A stretch of DNA of 49,848 nucleotides from the NCBI GenBank assembly GCA_004431415.1, contig QPMI01000238.1, forward strand, positions 1-49,848. Reading direction: 5' to 3'. Position numbers and translations under genes: made by a program. Numbering within the stretch: position 1 is the first letter of the stretch; each line of letters begins with the position of its first letter. Shown here in pieces: positions 28,217 through 39,500 of the stretch. Source of the DNA: Cyanophora paradoxa (Eukaryota; Glaucocystophyceae; Cyanophorales; Cyanophoraceae). The notes beneath the pieces are model-generated. The model was not told the origin of the DNA. It did no database searches and saw only the letters and a program-made list of their open reading frames with translations.

Positions 28217-30741
28217 ATGCTCGCGCGAGGCGGCGGGACGCTGCATTTGCCTCTGTATCACCGAGACGGCGATGGCGAGGACAGCCCTCGCGCCAAGTAC
28301 AAGCGCTCGGCGCTTCGGCGGTTTGTGCGTGTGCTGCGGAAGAATCGACGGGCCGCGCTCGCAGTTTCGCTTTTGAGCGTCGTCCTCCTCGTCTTCCTCT
28401 TCTCGTCGACGGGGACGGCGGCCTCGTCTAAGCTGCAGGCAGTCCGGTCGAAGCTGCAGCGCGGGGGGTCGGAAGCCCACGCGCCGGCGGCGCTGAATCT
28501 GATGGAGGCCGGGTCCGAGCGGCAGGCGCCTCCGCCGGTTCGCTCGCTCGCTCTGCCCCCTGCCGCCGCCCGACGCTCCCCGCAGTACTGCACCCAGTTC
28601 CCGATCTACCTCGACGTCGGCCGGCCGCCGTCCTGCATGCGGCCGACCGTGTCGATTGTCTTCACGACCAAGCGCCCCGGTGCATCCCTCGCTCCGCGCG
28701 GCGACAGATTTCGACTCACGCAGCATTGGTTCAATCGCAGGCGGGATCGACATTCTCTTCCATTCCCTGTGCGGCGGGGCCCTCCCGCGCGCGTTCTCTT
28801 CTCTGAAGCCCCGCCGCTTTCAGCGCGAATCAGACAAGCACCGACTACGAGGTGCCGCCGCCTGGCGCCTCGGCACGGGCCCTGCGGGGCGACTCACCGC
28901 CGCCGCCGCCGCGTGCGCAGCTCATCTGCATCGACGAGCTCGCTCAGTACCGATCCACCAAAATGTACGACTACGCGAGGCGCCTCGGCGTCAACCTCGT
29001 GCCCTCCTTTCCCCCCGGCCCGCCTGCCCGCGTACCCCCTCCGAACCCGCGGGGGGTACAGGTCGCGGTGGTTCCCTCGAAGCCCAAAATGGATCGCGAC
29101 ATGGACAAGAAGTTCGGTGCGCCCCCAGATCGCGTACCCCCGCGGGATCGCATCACGCCCGCCCCGCAGGAATCTACAAGGCCCTTAACACGGGCCTTCT
29201 TCTCGCCTCCGGCGACGTCATCGGTACCCCGGCCATCTCCCAGTACCCCTCCTTACCCCCTCTTGATCGCGTACCCCCCCAGCCTCCGTGATGGACTACG
29301 CCTGGCTCCCCGCGAGCTTCGTGGAGCGTACGGCCGAGTTCTACCGCCGCAACCCCAAGTCCTTCCTCGGTACCCCCCTTTCTCCAGATTCCTCGTTTCC
29401 CCTTCCTTGGTACTCACGACGACCCTTTGCGCAGCGTACCCCGTCCGCGGCGCCCTCGCCTCTCAGTCTGCCCCCAATGACATTTTGGGCCCTTGTACCC
29501 ACGCGCAGATGATGCACATCGGCCTACCCGATATCCGGAACCGCTTCATCGACATCTCGCAGGCGCCCGCGTACCCCCCTTCATGCGCTTTGTACCCCTC
29601 ATACCCGGCGGCCGCAGCTCGAGAACCCCCTCGCTCTCACCGTGTGGAAGAAGGAGATGACTGTACCCATCTCCGCCGTCGAGGGCGCGGGAGGTGCGGT
29701 ACCCCCCTCGGGCCCAACCTTCCGCCCGCCACGGCCGCCAGGGCCCCAGCCCCTCTTTGATCGCAAGTCCCTTCGCCCGCCTTTCTCCCCCCCCCCCCCC
29801 CCCCCACCCCCCACCCCACCCCCGCGCCCTACTATCCGCGTCTCCCGTTCCGCTCTCGCTCCTGCCCGTTCTTCCCCTTCGCTCGCGCCCCTCTGAACCT
29901 GCCCCGCGCGCGCTGCGGGGACGCTCAACAGCAGCACCCTACTACTGGTGCGCCACGTACCCTCCGCAGCTCTGCCGTCGTACCCGCGAACGCCCCCTGC
30001 GTCAGGCGGCCGGACAAGGCTTGGCAGGCGGCGAACAAAGACTTCACCATCCAGTCCGGGCAGGACCGCTACTGTCCGCCCGCGCCCCGCGGCGGCGTAA
30101 CCCTCCACTCGAAGCTGACCCTGTACCCCCAGGGGAGCTCGCGCACGCGTCGGCGCCCTGGTCGGCCTTCGAGGAGCTCAACGGGTACGACGAGTACTTG
30201 GACTCGGGGGACGACTGGTGCGGGGGTACACGCGCTTCCCCGGTTTTTCGGCCGATCTCGCGCCCGCAGCCACGAGGTGAATGTGCGGGAGCGCGCCGAG
30301 ATCCTGGGTTACGACCTCTGGATCGACGGCGGGAGCGTCGGTGCGCGCGATGCCGTACCCCCCTTCCCCCCAACCACCCCCGACGCCGTGCGCCAGTTGA
30401 GAACGTGGAGCACCGCACATTCACCGTTAAGGAGAAGGACCCCCAGTGGCAGGCGAGCGTTCCTCCGAGGCGAACGTTCCCCAGACCTCACTGTACCCCG
30501 CTTTGCAGCGCTTCGCGGAGGACACGAACATCAACCTGCACTGGGACCGCATGGGCAAGATCCGGGAGAAGGTTCGCCTACCCTGTACCCCCAGCCGGGC
30601 AGCCCGGTTACGTTCCGCTCCAAGCTTAGCTCTGAGCAGAAGGAGGACATCAGGAGCGACAACGGGTGGGACCTGCGCACGTGGCGCAAGCTCGACTGCG
30701 CCAAGGCCATCTACGGCCTCAAGTGCCCGCCCCGCAGCTAG
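28217..30741 (+). CDS. Type II membrane glycosyltransferase (GT-A fold, GT2/GT7-like)
   Basis: A Golgi-type enzyme. A basic cytosolic N-terminus is followed by one membrane span (AALAVSLLSVVLLVFLFSST, about 28,350-28,410) and a Ser/Lys-rich stem. The catalytic part then begins CMRPTVSIVFTTKRPGG, the start of a GT-A fold. Later blocks across about ten exons are LICIDELAQYRSTKMYDYAR, KALNTGLLLASGDVI (donor-sugar region), MDYAWLPASFVERTAEFYRR, MMHIGLPDIRNRFIDISQ, the acceptor-side block SAFEELNGYDEYLDSGDDW, and NVRERAEILGYDLWIDGGSV. It ends AIYGLKCPPRS with TAG at 30,739. ELNGYDE..DSGDDW is typical of GT2/GT7 C-terminal regions. A conventional DxD is not obvious, the nearest being DEL after LICI. 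Many introns begin GTACCCC. Confidence 0.65.
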
Positions 30742-30887
30742 CGCTAGCCAGGAACGCATAATGGATTGTGGAGCTCGAGGTCGGAACTTCAGAACGAGGG
30801 GGGTGGGGGGGGGGGGGGAGGGGAAAGAAAGGGGCTGCGGGGCGCTAGCTGGGCGCGCGGGGCGCGCGGAAGCTGCCGGCGCGGGGG

Positions 30888-31967
30888 TTGGGCCGGGGCG
30901 GCCGGGGCGCGGCGGGCGGCGCGGGGTCCTGCAGGGCCCGGGGGCGCTGGCGGAGGCGTGTGCGTGGCCGGCCCGCGCCCCTGCGCGAGCGCGCGCGCGC
31001 GCAGCGAGCTCGAGTGAGGCGTCGTTCGGCGGAGGCTGCGGCGGCAGAGGACTCGCACCTGGGCGGGCGAGGTTGAGAGCCGGCCCCCCGCTGCGCTGCT
31101 GCTGCTGCGGGGGCCCTCCGCCCTGCGCTCCTCCTTCTGCGGGCCCGGGCCGGCCGTCGGCTGCGGCAACGCGCGCGACCACGCGGGGCGGGGCTCGCCT
31201 CGGCCTTGGCGCGGGCGCGCTCCTGGGCGACCCGGCGGATCTCCTCGGTCTTCTGGACGGTGCTGGCGAGGTCCTTCTCCGCCCTCTCCGCCTCCCGCCT
31301 CAGGAATGCGATGCGCACCGCCATGCGGTGCGCCATCTCCTCCGCCGCCTTCCTCGCTGCCTTCGCCGCGTTCAGGCGCGCCCCGTTCTCGTCCTGCGCC
31401 CCGCGTCGGAGGGCGGCGAAGGGGCGAGGAAGGCGGCGGGGCGCGCACGGCGGCGGAGCGGGGCCCGCCCGCCGACGTGCTCTGCCTCGAGAACGACGCG
31501 CGCGCGGGCAGGAGGTCCGGCGGCAGCAGCGGCTGCGCGTACGGGCTGCGAGGGGTTGTCGTTGGGAACGGCGCGGGGCCCGGCCCCGGGGCGGGCGCCG
31601 CTCACCTCTCCTCGGGACTCCTTCGCAGGGACTGTGACGAGGTCGACGCCGACGGGCCTGCTCGCCGAGCGGGCTCGCTCGCTCGCTCCTGTCTCTCTGG
31701 CGGCTGCGGACTGTGCAGCACGCGACCCCGCGACGGGACGCGAGGGCTCTCCGAGAACGTCATAGGCGGCGGCGCCGGCGCTTCCCTCTCCTCGGCTCCT
31801 GCCAGATCGCCGTGTGGATCGTAGGAGTCTGCATCGTCATCCGCGGGGTAGAAGCCGTTCGCCTGCTGCCAGGCCCGCTCGGCAGGCAGGACCCGCATCC
31901 TGTGCACAGGCCCGTGCGCGTGTGGCACGCCAGGCGGTTGGCTCTGCGCATAGCCGACTGTCCGCAT
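30888..31967 (-). CDS. Coiled-coil protein of unknown function
   Basis: The start MRTVGYAQSQPPGVPHAHGP leads into a polar region (ADDDADSYDPHGDL; PPMTFSESPRVPSRG), ending before a GTGAGC donor near 31,605. Further on, the same strand has PYAQPLLPPDLLPARASFSR and a strong coiled coil, AAKAARKAAEEMAHRMAVRI then FLRREAERAEKDLASTVQKT (about 31,370-31,230). The 3' end is unresolved because the last part is low-complexity; about 30,888 is only a guess. No domain recognised. Confidence 0.35.
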
Positions 31968-32600
31968 CGCGGAGCTCCTCACTGCAGCAGCCAAGCGCTG
32001 GCAGCGCGGCGGCACCTCGGATCGAAGCCGCGTGTTTAGCTAAGGACCTCAACGAGTCTGGTGAGCTAAGATAAGGACCTACACGAGCTGGCAAGAGTCT
32101 GGTGAGCTTGCTAGCGGTCAGGAACAAGCCCACGCCCTAAATCACCGTACCCACGCCAGAGCTTGGCAGCCTTGGCTGCCTTGCAACGCGCGCGACGCCA
32201 ACGGCGAAGAAGATGGTCAGTGAAACGAGCGAGGACGAGCAGTATGATCCGTGCGCTCCCGAGCGCTCCCCGCCTTCGTGCGGTGCCCTGCGCCATTAAG
32301 TTCGTCTGTCGCAGCGGCGCATTCGTGCGGTGCGCTGCGCCATTAAGCGCAGTGGAATGCATCTAAAATGCCCGATACACAACGTTTCCACGCAAACCTC
32401 CTCGCCGCGCTCGCGCCATTCGCGCGCGGCACTGCTCGACTGATCCCTCCACGCGTGCCCTCTTCAACGCGTGCAGGAAGGACCGCGAGGTGCCCACGAT
32501 CTCGCGCAACGATACAGGCCTAAGAGAGACGGCGCCAGAGGCCGGCGCCATCTGGATGTACGTGCAAGGTTGCAGCCCGCCGTTTTTTTCTGAAGGCCGA
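31968..32600. other. Divergent intergenic region
   Basis: No supported gene. A direct repeat, TAAGGACCTMAACGAGTCTGGTGAGCTAAG-like, occurs at about 32,040 and 32,071, and TTCGTGCGGTGCGCTGCGCCATTAAG-like words repeat at about 32,274 and 32,324. Confidence 0.4.
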
Positions 32601-35600
32601 ATGCGCAGCGCTAGCAAGTGGAGGCGAGACTCTCCCGACAGCCCCAACAGCGACATCGCCCCAGCCTCGCACTCCAAGGACACCCCGGGCCCGTCCACGA
32701 CAGTCGACTGGTCTCAAGCGCCGGCCTCGCCGGCGCCAGCGAACGGGGGCAGCGACGCGGAGACGCCCTCGGGGAAGAGATCCCCTGCGCCTCTCTTTCC
32801 AACTTCGCCGTCCTTCGTTCCGAATTCCGCCGAGGCGCCGACGGCCGGCACGCGGGCCAGGAATCCCGGCGACGTCTTCCTCGCGGGCGGCACGTTCTCT
32901 CCCGCGCCAAACACTTTCTCGGGCTTCATTGCGTCTCCGTCTGCGTCTGCGTCGTTCCCTGCGGCGGCGGCGCAGACAGCCGCTCCGCCGCCGCCGCTCG
33001 CTCCGCCGCCGCCCCCTCCAGCGCCCCTTCCGCCGCCGTTCTCCGCGCCGCAAGTGCCCGCTGCTTACTGGCCGTCGGTTTCTTCGTTCGTGGCGCCGGC
33101 GTCGGTCTCTCCGCAGCCGGAGTCAGATTCGGAGCCGCCGACGCCTGTGACCGTCTCCGACTCGACCAGCGGGGCCGGCCGCGCGCCCTACAAGCGCTAC
33201 ACGGAGGCTGAAGACAAGGCTATCGTGGCGGTGGGCCGGCCTTCGAATCCATTCCTGCGCCCTGCACACCGCGCCGCGCCGCGCCGCGCCGCGCCCGCCC
33301 GCCCTGATCCCGCGGCAGCTGGCCGTGCCACGGCTGAACAGGGCCCTGCTGGAGAAGGGGGACCTGCGGCCCGCGAGCGCTGTGAACTTGAAATTCATGT
33401 TCGAGGAACTCCTCCGCAACGACACTCAGGCGCCCGCGCCGCTTGGCGCCGCGCCGCCCCGCGCCGCGCCGCGCTCTGGAGCCTGACGATGCGACGCAGG
33501 CGGCTGCTCTGCTCTCGGGCCGCAACGTATACTCGATGATGTGCGCGCCGCGGTCCCCTCCCGAACGCCGCCGCGCTCCCTGACGCCGCCTCCGCCGCGG
33601 CGCTCGCTGACGCTCGCCAGCCTGCGGCTCCAGCGGATCGCGGGCGGGGACCTCTTCCTCAACTCGGTGCTCAAGTGCCACGGTGCGCCCTGCGCCCGAC
33701 CTCCGCTTAGCGCGCGCCTCCCGCCGCGCAAGTGACGGCGCGGGCCGGGGGCAGGGGCGCGGGCCGCCGAGGGCATGCGGAAGGCGGCGGCCGCGAGGAA
33801 GCGGGAGGAAGCCGCCAGAAGGCAGGCGCTCGCGCTCGCGGAGGCGCCGGCCCCGGACCCGCAGCAGAAGCCGGGCCCGCAGCAGCGGGCGCCGGCCTCC
33901 GCCCGGAAGAGCGGCGCGCCGCGTTCGGCGAACCTCCCGCGGGCCTCGCAGAACCTGCCGCGGGTCGGCGACCTCCTGCCGCCCATGGCCACGCGCGGCC
34001 TGCCGCCCTCGTCCAACGTGCGCCCGCGCTGGGCCACTGAGGCCCCGCCCCGCCCCGCCCCGCCCGCTCGCCCCGCCCCGCCGCGCCGCGCGCGCGCCTC
34101 ACTTGAGCGCGGGGCAGGACGAGCCGACATTCCTCTCCGGCGCGCGGGGGGCGCCCGCCGCCGGCAGCGAGTTCGAGCGCGCCCACGCCGCGCGCCAGGT
34201 CCGCGGCTCTTCTGGAGGGGCCCGCGGCCCCTTTGTCTTAGACTCCGGGGCCGCTCGCAGGCCGCAATGTGGCAGCAGGAGCGCCTGGCGGCTGCCGCGC
34301 ACGCAGGCGGCCACGGCCAGTCAGCCGGAGGCCGCTACGCCCCGTACCCCGCCTGGACTACCCCGTACGCGCGGGCCGGCGATCCGTTCCCGTCGATGCC
34401 AGTCTACTTCGGGCGGCCCCCGAGGCCACCGGTATCCGGGGCCGTCCCGACGGCCCCCCGTGCCGAACCGTACCCCATCCGCTGCGTCTTCTGCCCCGCC
34501 GTCTTCCCCACCGCTCTCGAGTGCGGCGTCCCTGCCCGCCGCCCGCCCCCGCCTCGCGCTTCAGGCCGGCCCGCCGACCACAACGCGCAGGGCGGGGCGG
34601 CACCTGCGGGCGGCGCACGACGGGCAGTCATGGTGCGACTTCTGCGGGGCCTCGCTCGCCTGCAACGACGAGTGCGCTGTACCCCCCAGCCACCCAACCC
34701 CACCCCGCGCCGACGCCAAAGCCGACGGGCGGCAGGGCGCTCGCGCACATGCGGGCGGTCCACCCGCTCGAGTTCCACGCCCGCGTGATGGCCGGCCTTG
34801 GGGCCGTGGGGGCAGGGCAGCAGCAGGCCGCCGCCGCCGCCGCCGCCGCTGACGATGAAGACGACGAGAACGCGCCGGGCGGGGCCCCCGACGAAGGAGA
34901 CTCAGAGGCGCGCGGGGCGCCCCTCCCGCTCCGCCTCTCCGCTCACGCGGACCGCAGGACGACGACGAGGGCGAACTGCAGCAGCAGAAGCAGCAGCCGC
35001 CGCCGCAGCACCGGCAGCCCGGGGCGGCCCCCGCGCACCACGTCCTCCACCGGCCCGTGCCCCTCCACCCGCCGCCCCCGCCGCCCCCGCCGCGGCCGCC
35101 GTCGCCTCCGCCGCCCGCCGTACCCGTCGTCTCCGCCTTCGAGGTCGAGATGGTGGCCCGGGCGGCCCTGTCCGACGTCGACCTCCTGGTACCCCCCGCC
35201 CCCGCCCTTCCCCCCCCCCCCCCCCCCTTCTGGGCTTCGTGACGCCCGCCCGCTGCCCCCCAGGAGCCCAACAGCCCCGCGGCCGGCGTGCTCTCGGCGG
35301 CCCTGGCGCCCTTCGCGGGCTGGGGGTACCGCCCCGGTCGCACGGTACGACCCCTTCCTCATCCCCCCCCCCCCCCTTTCGCCCCCGCCCCTCCACCGAC
35401 CGCCCCTCAGCTGTTCGACACCGCCGCGCGCGCGATCCGAGAGACCCCCGTGCGCCTGTACCCCCCTCGAGCTCCAGCTGCACCCCTCCCGCCCCGCCCT
35501 CGCTCACTCCGGTTCAAAGCTGCCGCACTGGACGCCGGAGGCGCTGGCGGCGGCGGTCGCGGCGCCGCCCTTCGCGGCGGCCCTCCTGGGGCGAGTGACG

Positions 35601-35810
35601 TCGCTGCTGGCGGAGGTCGTGGCGGACTTCAACCGGCAGGTCGCCCGGCGCGAGCGGGAGGCGGCCCGGCAGGAGGCCCTCCGCGCCCACGTTCAGGCCG
35701 CCCTCTTCCGGGGCCCCCAGGAGGCCGAGCGCGGGGCGCCGAGCACGGAGGCGCCCCCGAGTGCCGGGGTCGGACCCGGCGCCGCCGCCGACTCGCGCCT
35801 GCACCTCTAG
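32601..35810 (+). CDS. SANT/Myb-like and C2H2-type zinc-finger protein
   Basis: Probable nuclear regulator. After a Ser/Pro/Ala-rich N-terminus comes YKRYTEAEDKAIVA (about 33,190), the start of a Myb/SANT-like helix, continued after an intron by LAVPRLNRALLEKGDLRPAS. A basic coiled region (MRKAAAARKREEAARRQALA) follows near 33,775. Two zinc-finger-like units near 34,480-34,780 read IRCVFCPAVFPTALECG then RHLRAAHD, and WCDFCGASLACNDE then LAHMRAVHP, giving C2HH spacing once introns are removed. The C-terminus is Pro-rich, then helical (LLGRVTSLLAEVVADFNRQV), ending ADSRLHL at 35,808. It may be two genes, since the link near 33,700 depends on one inferred splice. Introns often begin GTACCCC. 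Confidence 0.5.
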
Positions 35811-36598
35811 GCCCCGAGGGCTGGTCGCGGAGCCCCAGCTGGACCTGAAGCACCCTGAAAGTAGATTGAGAAGGCCACTGTATGTCCCGAGAATGGGCCG
35901 AGATCGCAGCACTGCCCTGTAAATATGAACTGAATCTGCCGCAGCGCATGCGCAGCACTTCGAAACAAGGGGTTGCAATTGACTCAGCTAGCGCTGCCGC
36001 AGTGCCGTAGTGCTGTATTCTTCTAGATCTGCTTCACCAGTCAATTCTTCTGGAGCCCTCGAAATCTGCTTCTGCAGCTGCGCATGCGGAGCCGGCGCGT
36101 CCTGGCCGCCCCGCGACAAAAGTTGACATGAACACCGCGTCAAATGCGGTTTTCTGCTAGACTCTGAGACTCCGAGCGTCATGATCAAATTCTAACCGTC
36201 ACGGCGTCCGACGGTCCGGCGGTCTTTACAAATTGATTACAAATTGATCATGATCATGATTACTCGTCTCATGATACTAGTACTAGTCGACGTCGATCTT
36301 TACTAGTTGACTACGTATACCACGTATACTACGTATACTAGTATTTACTAGTTGACTTTCTAGTCCGAATTGTAACTATAACCATCCGAAATTTCATCGA
36401 AAGCACAAATGCATCATTTCATTTACTAGTACTATATTCTTTGCATAATAAAAAAAGATTACATCGAGATATGGCATGTATTCGCGCGGCATTGCCGCTT
36501 GATGCACGGCATGGACATCATGATCCGATGATCATGTGCTTGACCAGGGCAGTCGAGCTGCTGGATCATCGCCTCCGGATCTAATCCGACAGCGCCTT
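35811..36598. other. Palindrome-rich convergent intergenic region
   Basis: No supported gene. It holds GCTGCCGCAGTGCCG (35,992), CTGCAGCTGCGCATGCGGAG (about 36,075), a tandem TTACAAATTGA pair and TTGATCATGATCATGA (36,244), and dense ACTAGT/GTCGAC/GTATAC palindromes at 36,270-36,345. The same words recur in other host intergenic regions. Confidence 0.5.
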
Positions 36599-39500
36599 CT
36601 AGTCGCCGCCGCCGGGCCCGGCGACGAGGTGGGGCCCCCCGTCGGGAAGCCGCCGGAAGCGGAAGGCGGCCCGCGCCTCCTCCTGCACAGCGGGGGATAC
36701 CGCGATCGAGCCGGGGGGTACCGCCTTGCCCAGCGCGTGCGCTGCGTCCACCGCGGGGCCGAAGACGTCGTAGAACCAGCCGCGGCGGCCCAGTACCCCC
36801 CCGCAGGCCGCCCCCGAGGCCACGCCCGTTCTAAGGAGCACGGGGTCCCCGCCCTCCGCCCACGCCCGCCCCGCCGCCGCCCGCGAGCACTCCACCGCGA
36901 ACCTGCCGCCCCGCCCCGCCCCGCCTCAGGAACAGGGGTACAAGAGAGAATCGAAGCGGGGCGGGGGGTACCAGAGGATGCGCTCGGCGTCGGTGCGGGG
37001 GTCGGCGTCGGCCTCGGCCCGGGCGCCCCGCCGGGGGAAGCAGGCCGCGACGTAGCAGTCGCCCAGCGTCTTCACCCGCACGACCCCGAAGCGGTCCGCC
37101 AGCGCGTCAAAGTCCGTGAAGAGCCCGTCGATCATCCCTGGCGCGCCGCTTCTTAAAAGAGCCAAGCGGGGGCTAAGAATAGAACGCAGGAGAAGGGGGG
37201 TACCGACGACGGCCTCGGCGTCCATCGCGGAGGATCGCGCAGTGAAGTTGACCACGTCCAGGCTCGCCACCCAGACCTGGCGGTGGGGGGGTACGCCGTC
37301 ATCAATTGGGAAAGGGGGGGAGGAGCGGAAGGGGGGTACCCGCTCGAAGAACTCGACGAAGAGGCCGGCGGGGCGGGAGGCGCGGGCGAGGGCGCGGACG
37401 ACGCGGGGCGGCATGCAGCAGCCGAGGAGGTCGGCCGTGCGCCCGCGCTCGGCCTCCAGCGCCGCGGCGTAGGCGAGCGTGGCGGCCTGGGCGCGGTGGT
37501 AGCGCCGCGCCGAGGCCTCCGAGAAGAGCGCGGAGAGGGCAGTGACGAGCGCCGACGTGATCAAGTACCGCGCGATCTCCGCGCGCCACTGCGCGCGCCG
37601 CTGAGTGATGCGCTACCCCTCCCTGCAGCGCCGAACGGCGTACCCGGGCGGCGAGGACGGCGTGGACGGCGAGCAGGAGGGGGGCGACGTCGGAGCAGCG
37701 GACGGCCGGTACCCCCGACACGAAGAGCGAGGCCACCAGCGCGTCCACGACGACGAAGTCCAGCTCTGGGGGGTACGTTAGGGGAGGGAGGGGTACGGGA
37801 GCGAGGGAGGGGGCGGGGGGTACCGCGGTGCTCGACGCCGAGGTTGGGTATGACGATGCAGTCGGCGATGGCGACGGCGCAGACGGCGGCGGAGGTGAGG
37901 AGGTAGCGTGGGCGCTGCCAGGGGTACGGGAGCCCCGAGGTGGCCAAAAATAGCAGCAGGGCGGCGGGGAGGACCGCGAAGTGGCCGGTGCGGTACGACG
38001 CGTGCTCCACAGTCGCCGCCGGCCCCAGCGCGCTGTACTCCACGCCTTGTACCCCCCGGGGGGTGAGGGGAGAGGGAGGTTGGGGTTAGGGCGGGGCGAG
38101 GGGGCGGGCACCGATGAGGGATACGACGAAGGTGAGCATCGCAGCGGCGATGGCGCCCGAGGGGCCGGCCCCCCGCCGCAGCCGCTGCGGCGAAAGTCAG
38201 GGTGGGAGGGCGGGGGAGGGGGGTACAGGGTGCGGCGCGCCTCGCGCCACATGGCCTCGTCCTCGGGGGGCGTGGAGAGGCGGAGGGCCCAGGAGAGGGA
38301 GCGAAGGAGGGCGAGGAGGCGGCGGAGGGGCGGGCGGCGGGGGCGGGCCGGGCGGCTCGGGGCGGGGGCGAGGCGCCCCAGCGGGGGCGGCGCCTCCCCC
38401 TTCTCGAAGAGGCTCAGGCGGCGCCGGCGGGCGGGGGCGTCCCCCGGATGAGGGCGAGCGGGGCGACCGCCGTCCTGAACCGGTCCATTAGGGAGGGCCC
38501 GTGGGGCCCGGCCGGCCCCGCCCCCGCCCCCGCCGGCCCCGCCGCGTCGGGATCGGGGGCGGCTCAGGTGAGGAGGCGGAGAGGGCGCGGGCGCGGCCGA
38601 GGCTGGTGAAGGACGCTGGGCGCGAGGCGGCCGCCGGCGCCGGGGCGGAGAGGTGGAGCGACTGGGGCGGGGTCCGGGCGGCTCCTGGAGGGACGGGCCG
38701 GCCCGGGGCCCGGGCCCGGGGATCCTCCCAGGGACCGCGGGGCGCCCTGCCCCGGCGAGGCGCGGGGCCGCCACTCCGACGAGGGCGCGCCGGTACCCCC
38801 CCAGAAGCCCGCCACGCCGCCGGCCCGGGCGGCGTCGGCGTCGCCCCCCGCCGCGTCCTCGTACCCCCCGCCCCCGTCCTCGCCCTCCTCGGTCTCGAGG
38901 GAGGGGCGGGGAAGCCCGCGGCCCGCGAGCAGGTCCCGGACCTCGGGCTCCTCCCCCCCCTCCCCCAGCCCCCCGTACCCCTCCTCCTCCTCCTCGCCGC
39001 TGCCGGATTCGTCCTCCGAGGAGCCGGCGGGGCCCCAGAGGTCCGACGCGGAGAGGCGCGCCCGCGCTGCGGCGAAAGCCGTACCCGCCAGCGAGACCGA
39101 GGGCGTCGAGGCGGAGTCGGGGGCGGGGGCGTGGCCGCCCGGGCTGTGCAGGCCCATGGCGACCAGGACCGAGCCGGCTGAGGCTGTGCGCGAGACGGGG
39201 CCGGAAAGGCGCGGCGGCAGGGCCGACCCGAACCCGAACCCGCGTGCGGAGGCGGGCGAGGGCAGGAGGGGCCAGGCGCCCGAGAAGGGGGAGGGCCCCG
39301 CGGCGGAGGAGGCGGAGCCGGGAAGGGGCGGGAGGTAGGAGGAGGCGTCCGAGGCGCGGCGGCCCGAGGCGCGGCGGGGCAGCGAGGCGGAGAAGCCGCT
39401 GCCGGAGGGCTCGGGCGGCGGGGGCGGCGGGGGCGGTGGCGGCGGGGTGACCTCGAAGAGGCGCACGCGGCCGCGGCCGCGCAGCTCGCGCTCGCCCAGC

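Noticed and set aside
38202-39450. Long plus-strand Arg/Gly/Ala frames inside the cyclase gene
   Set aside because: Shadows of the low-complexity insert of the minus-strand cyclase, whose domain motifs lie on both sides.
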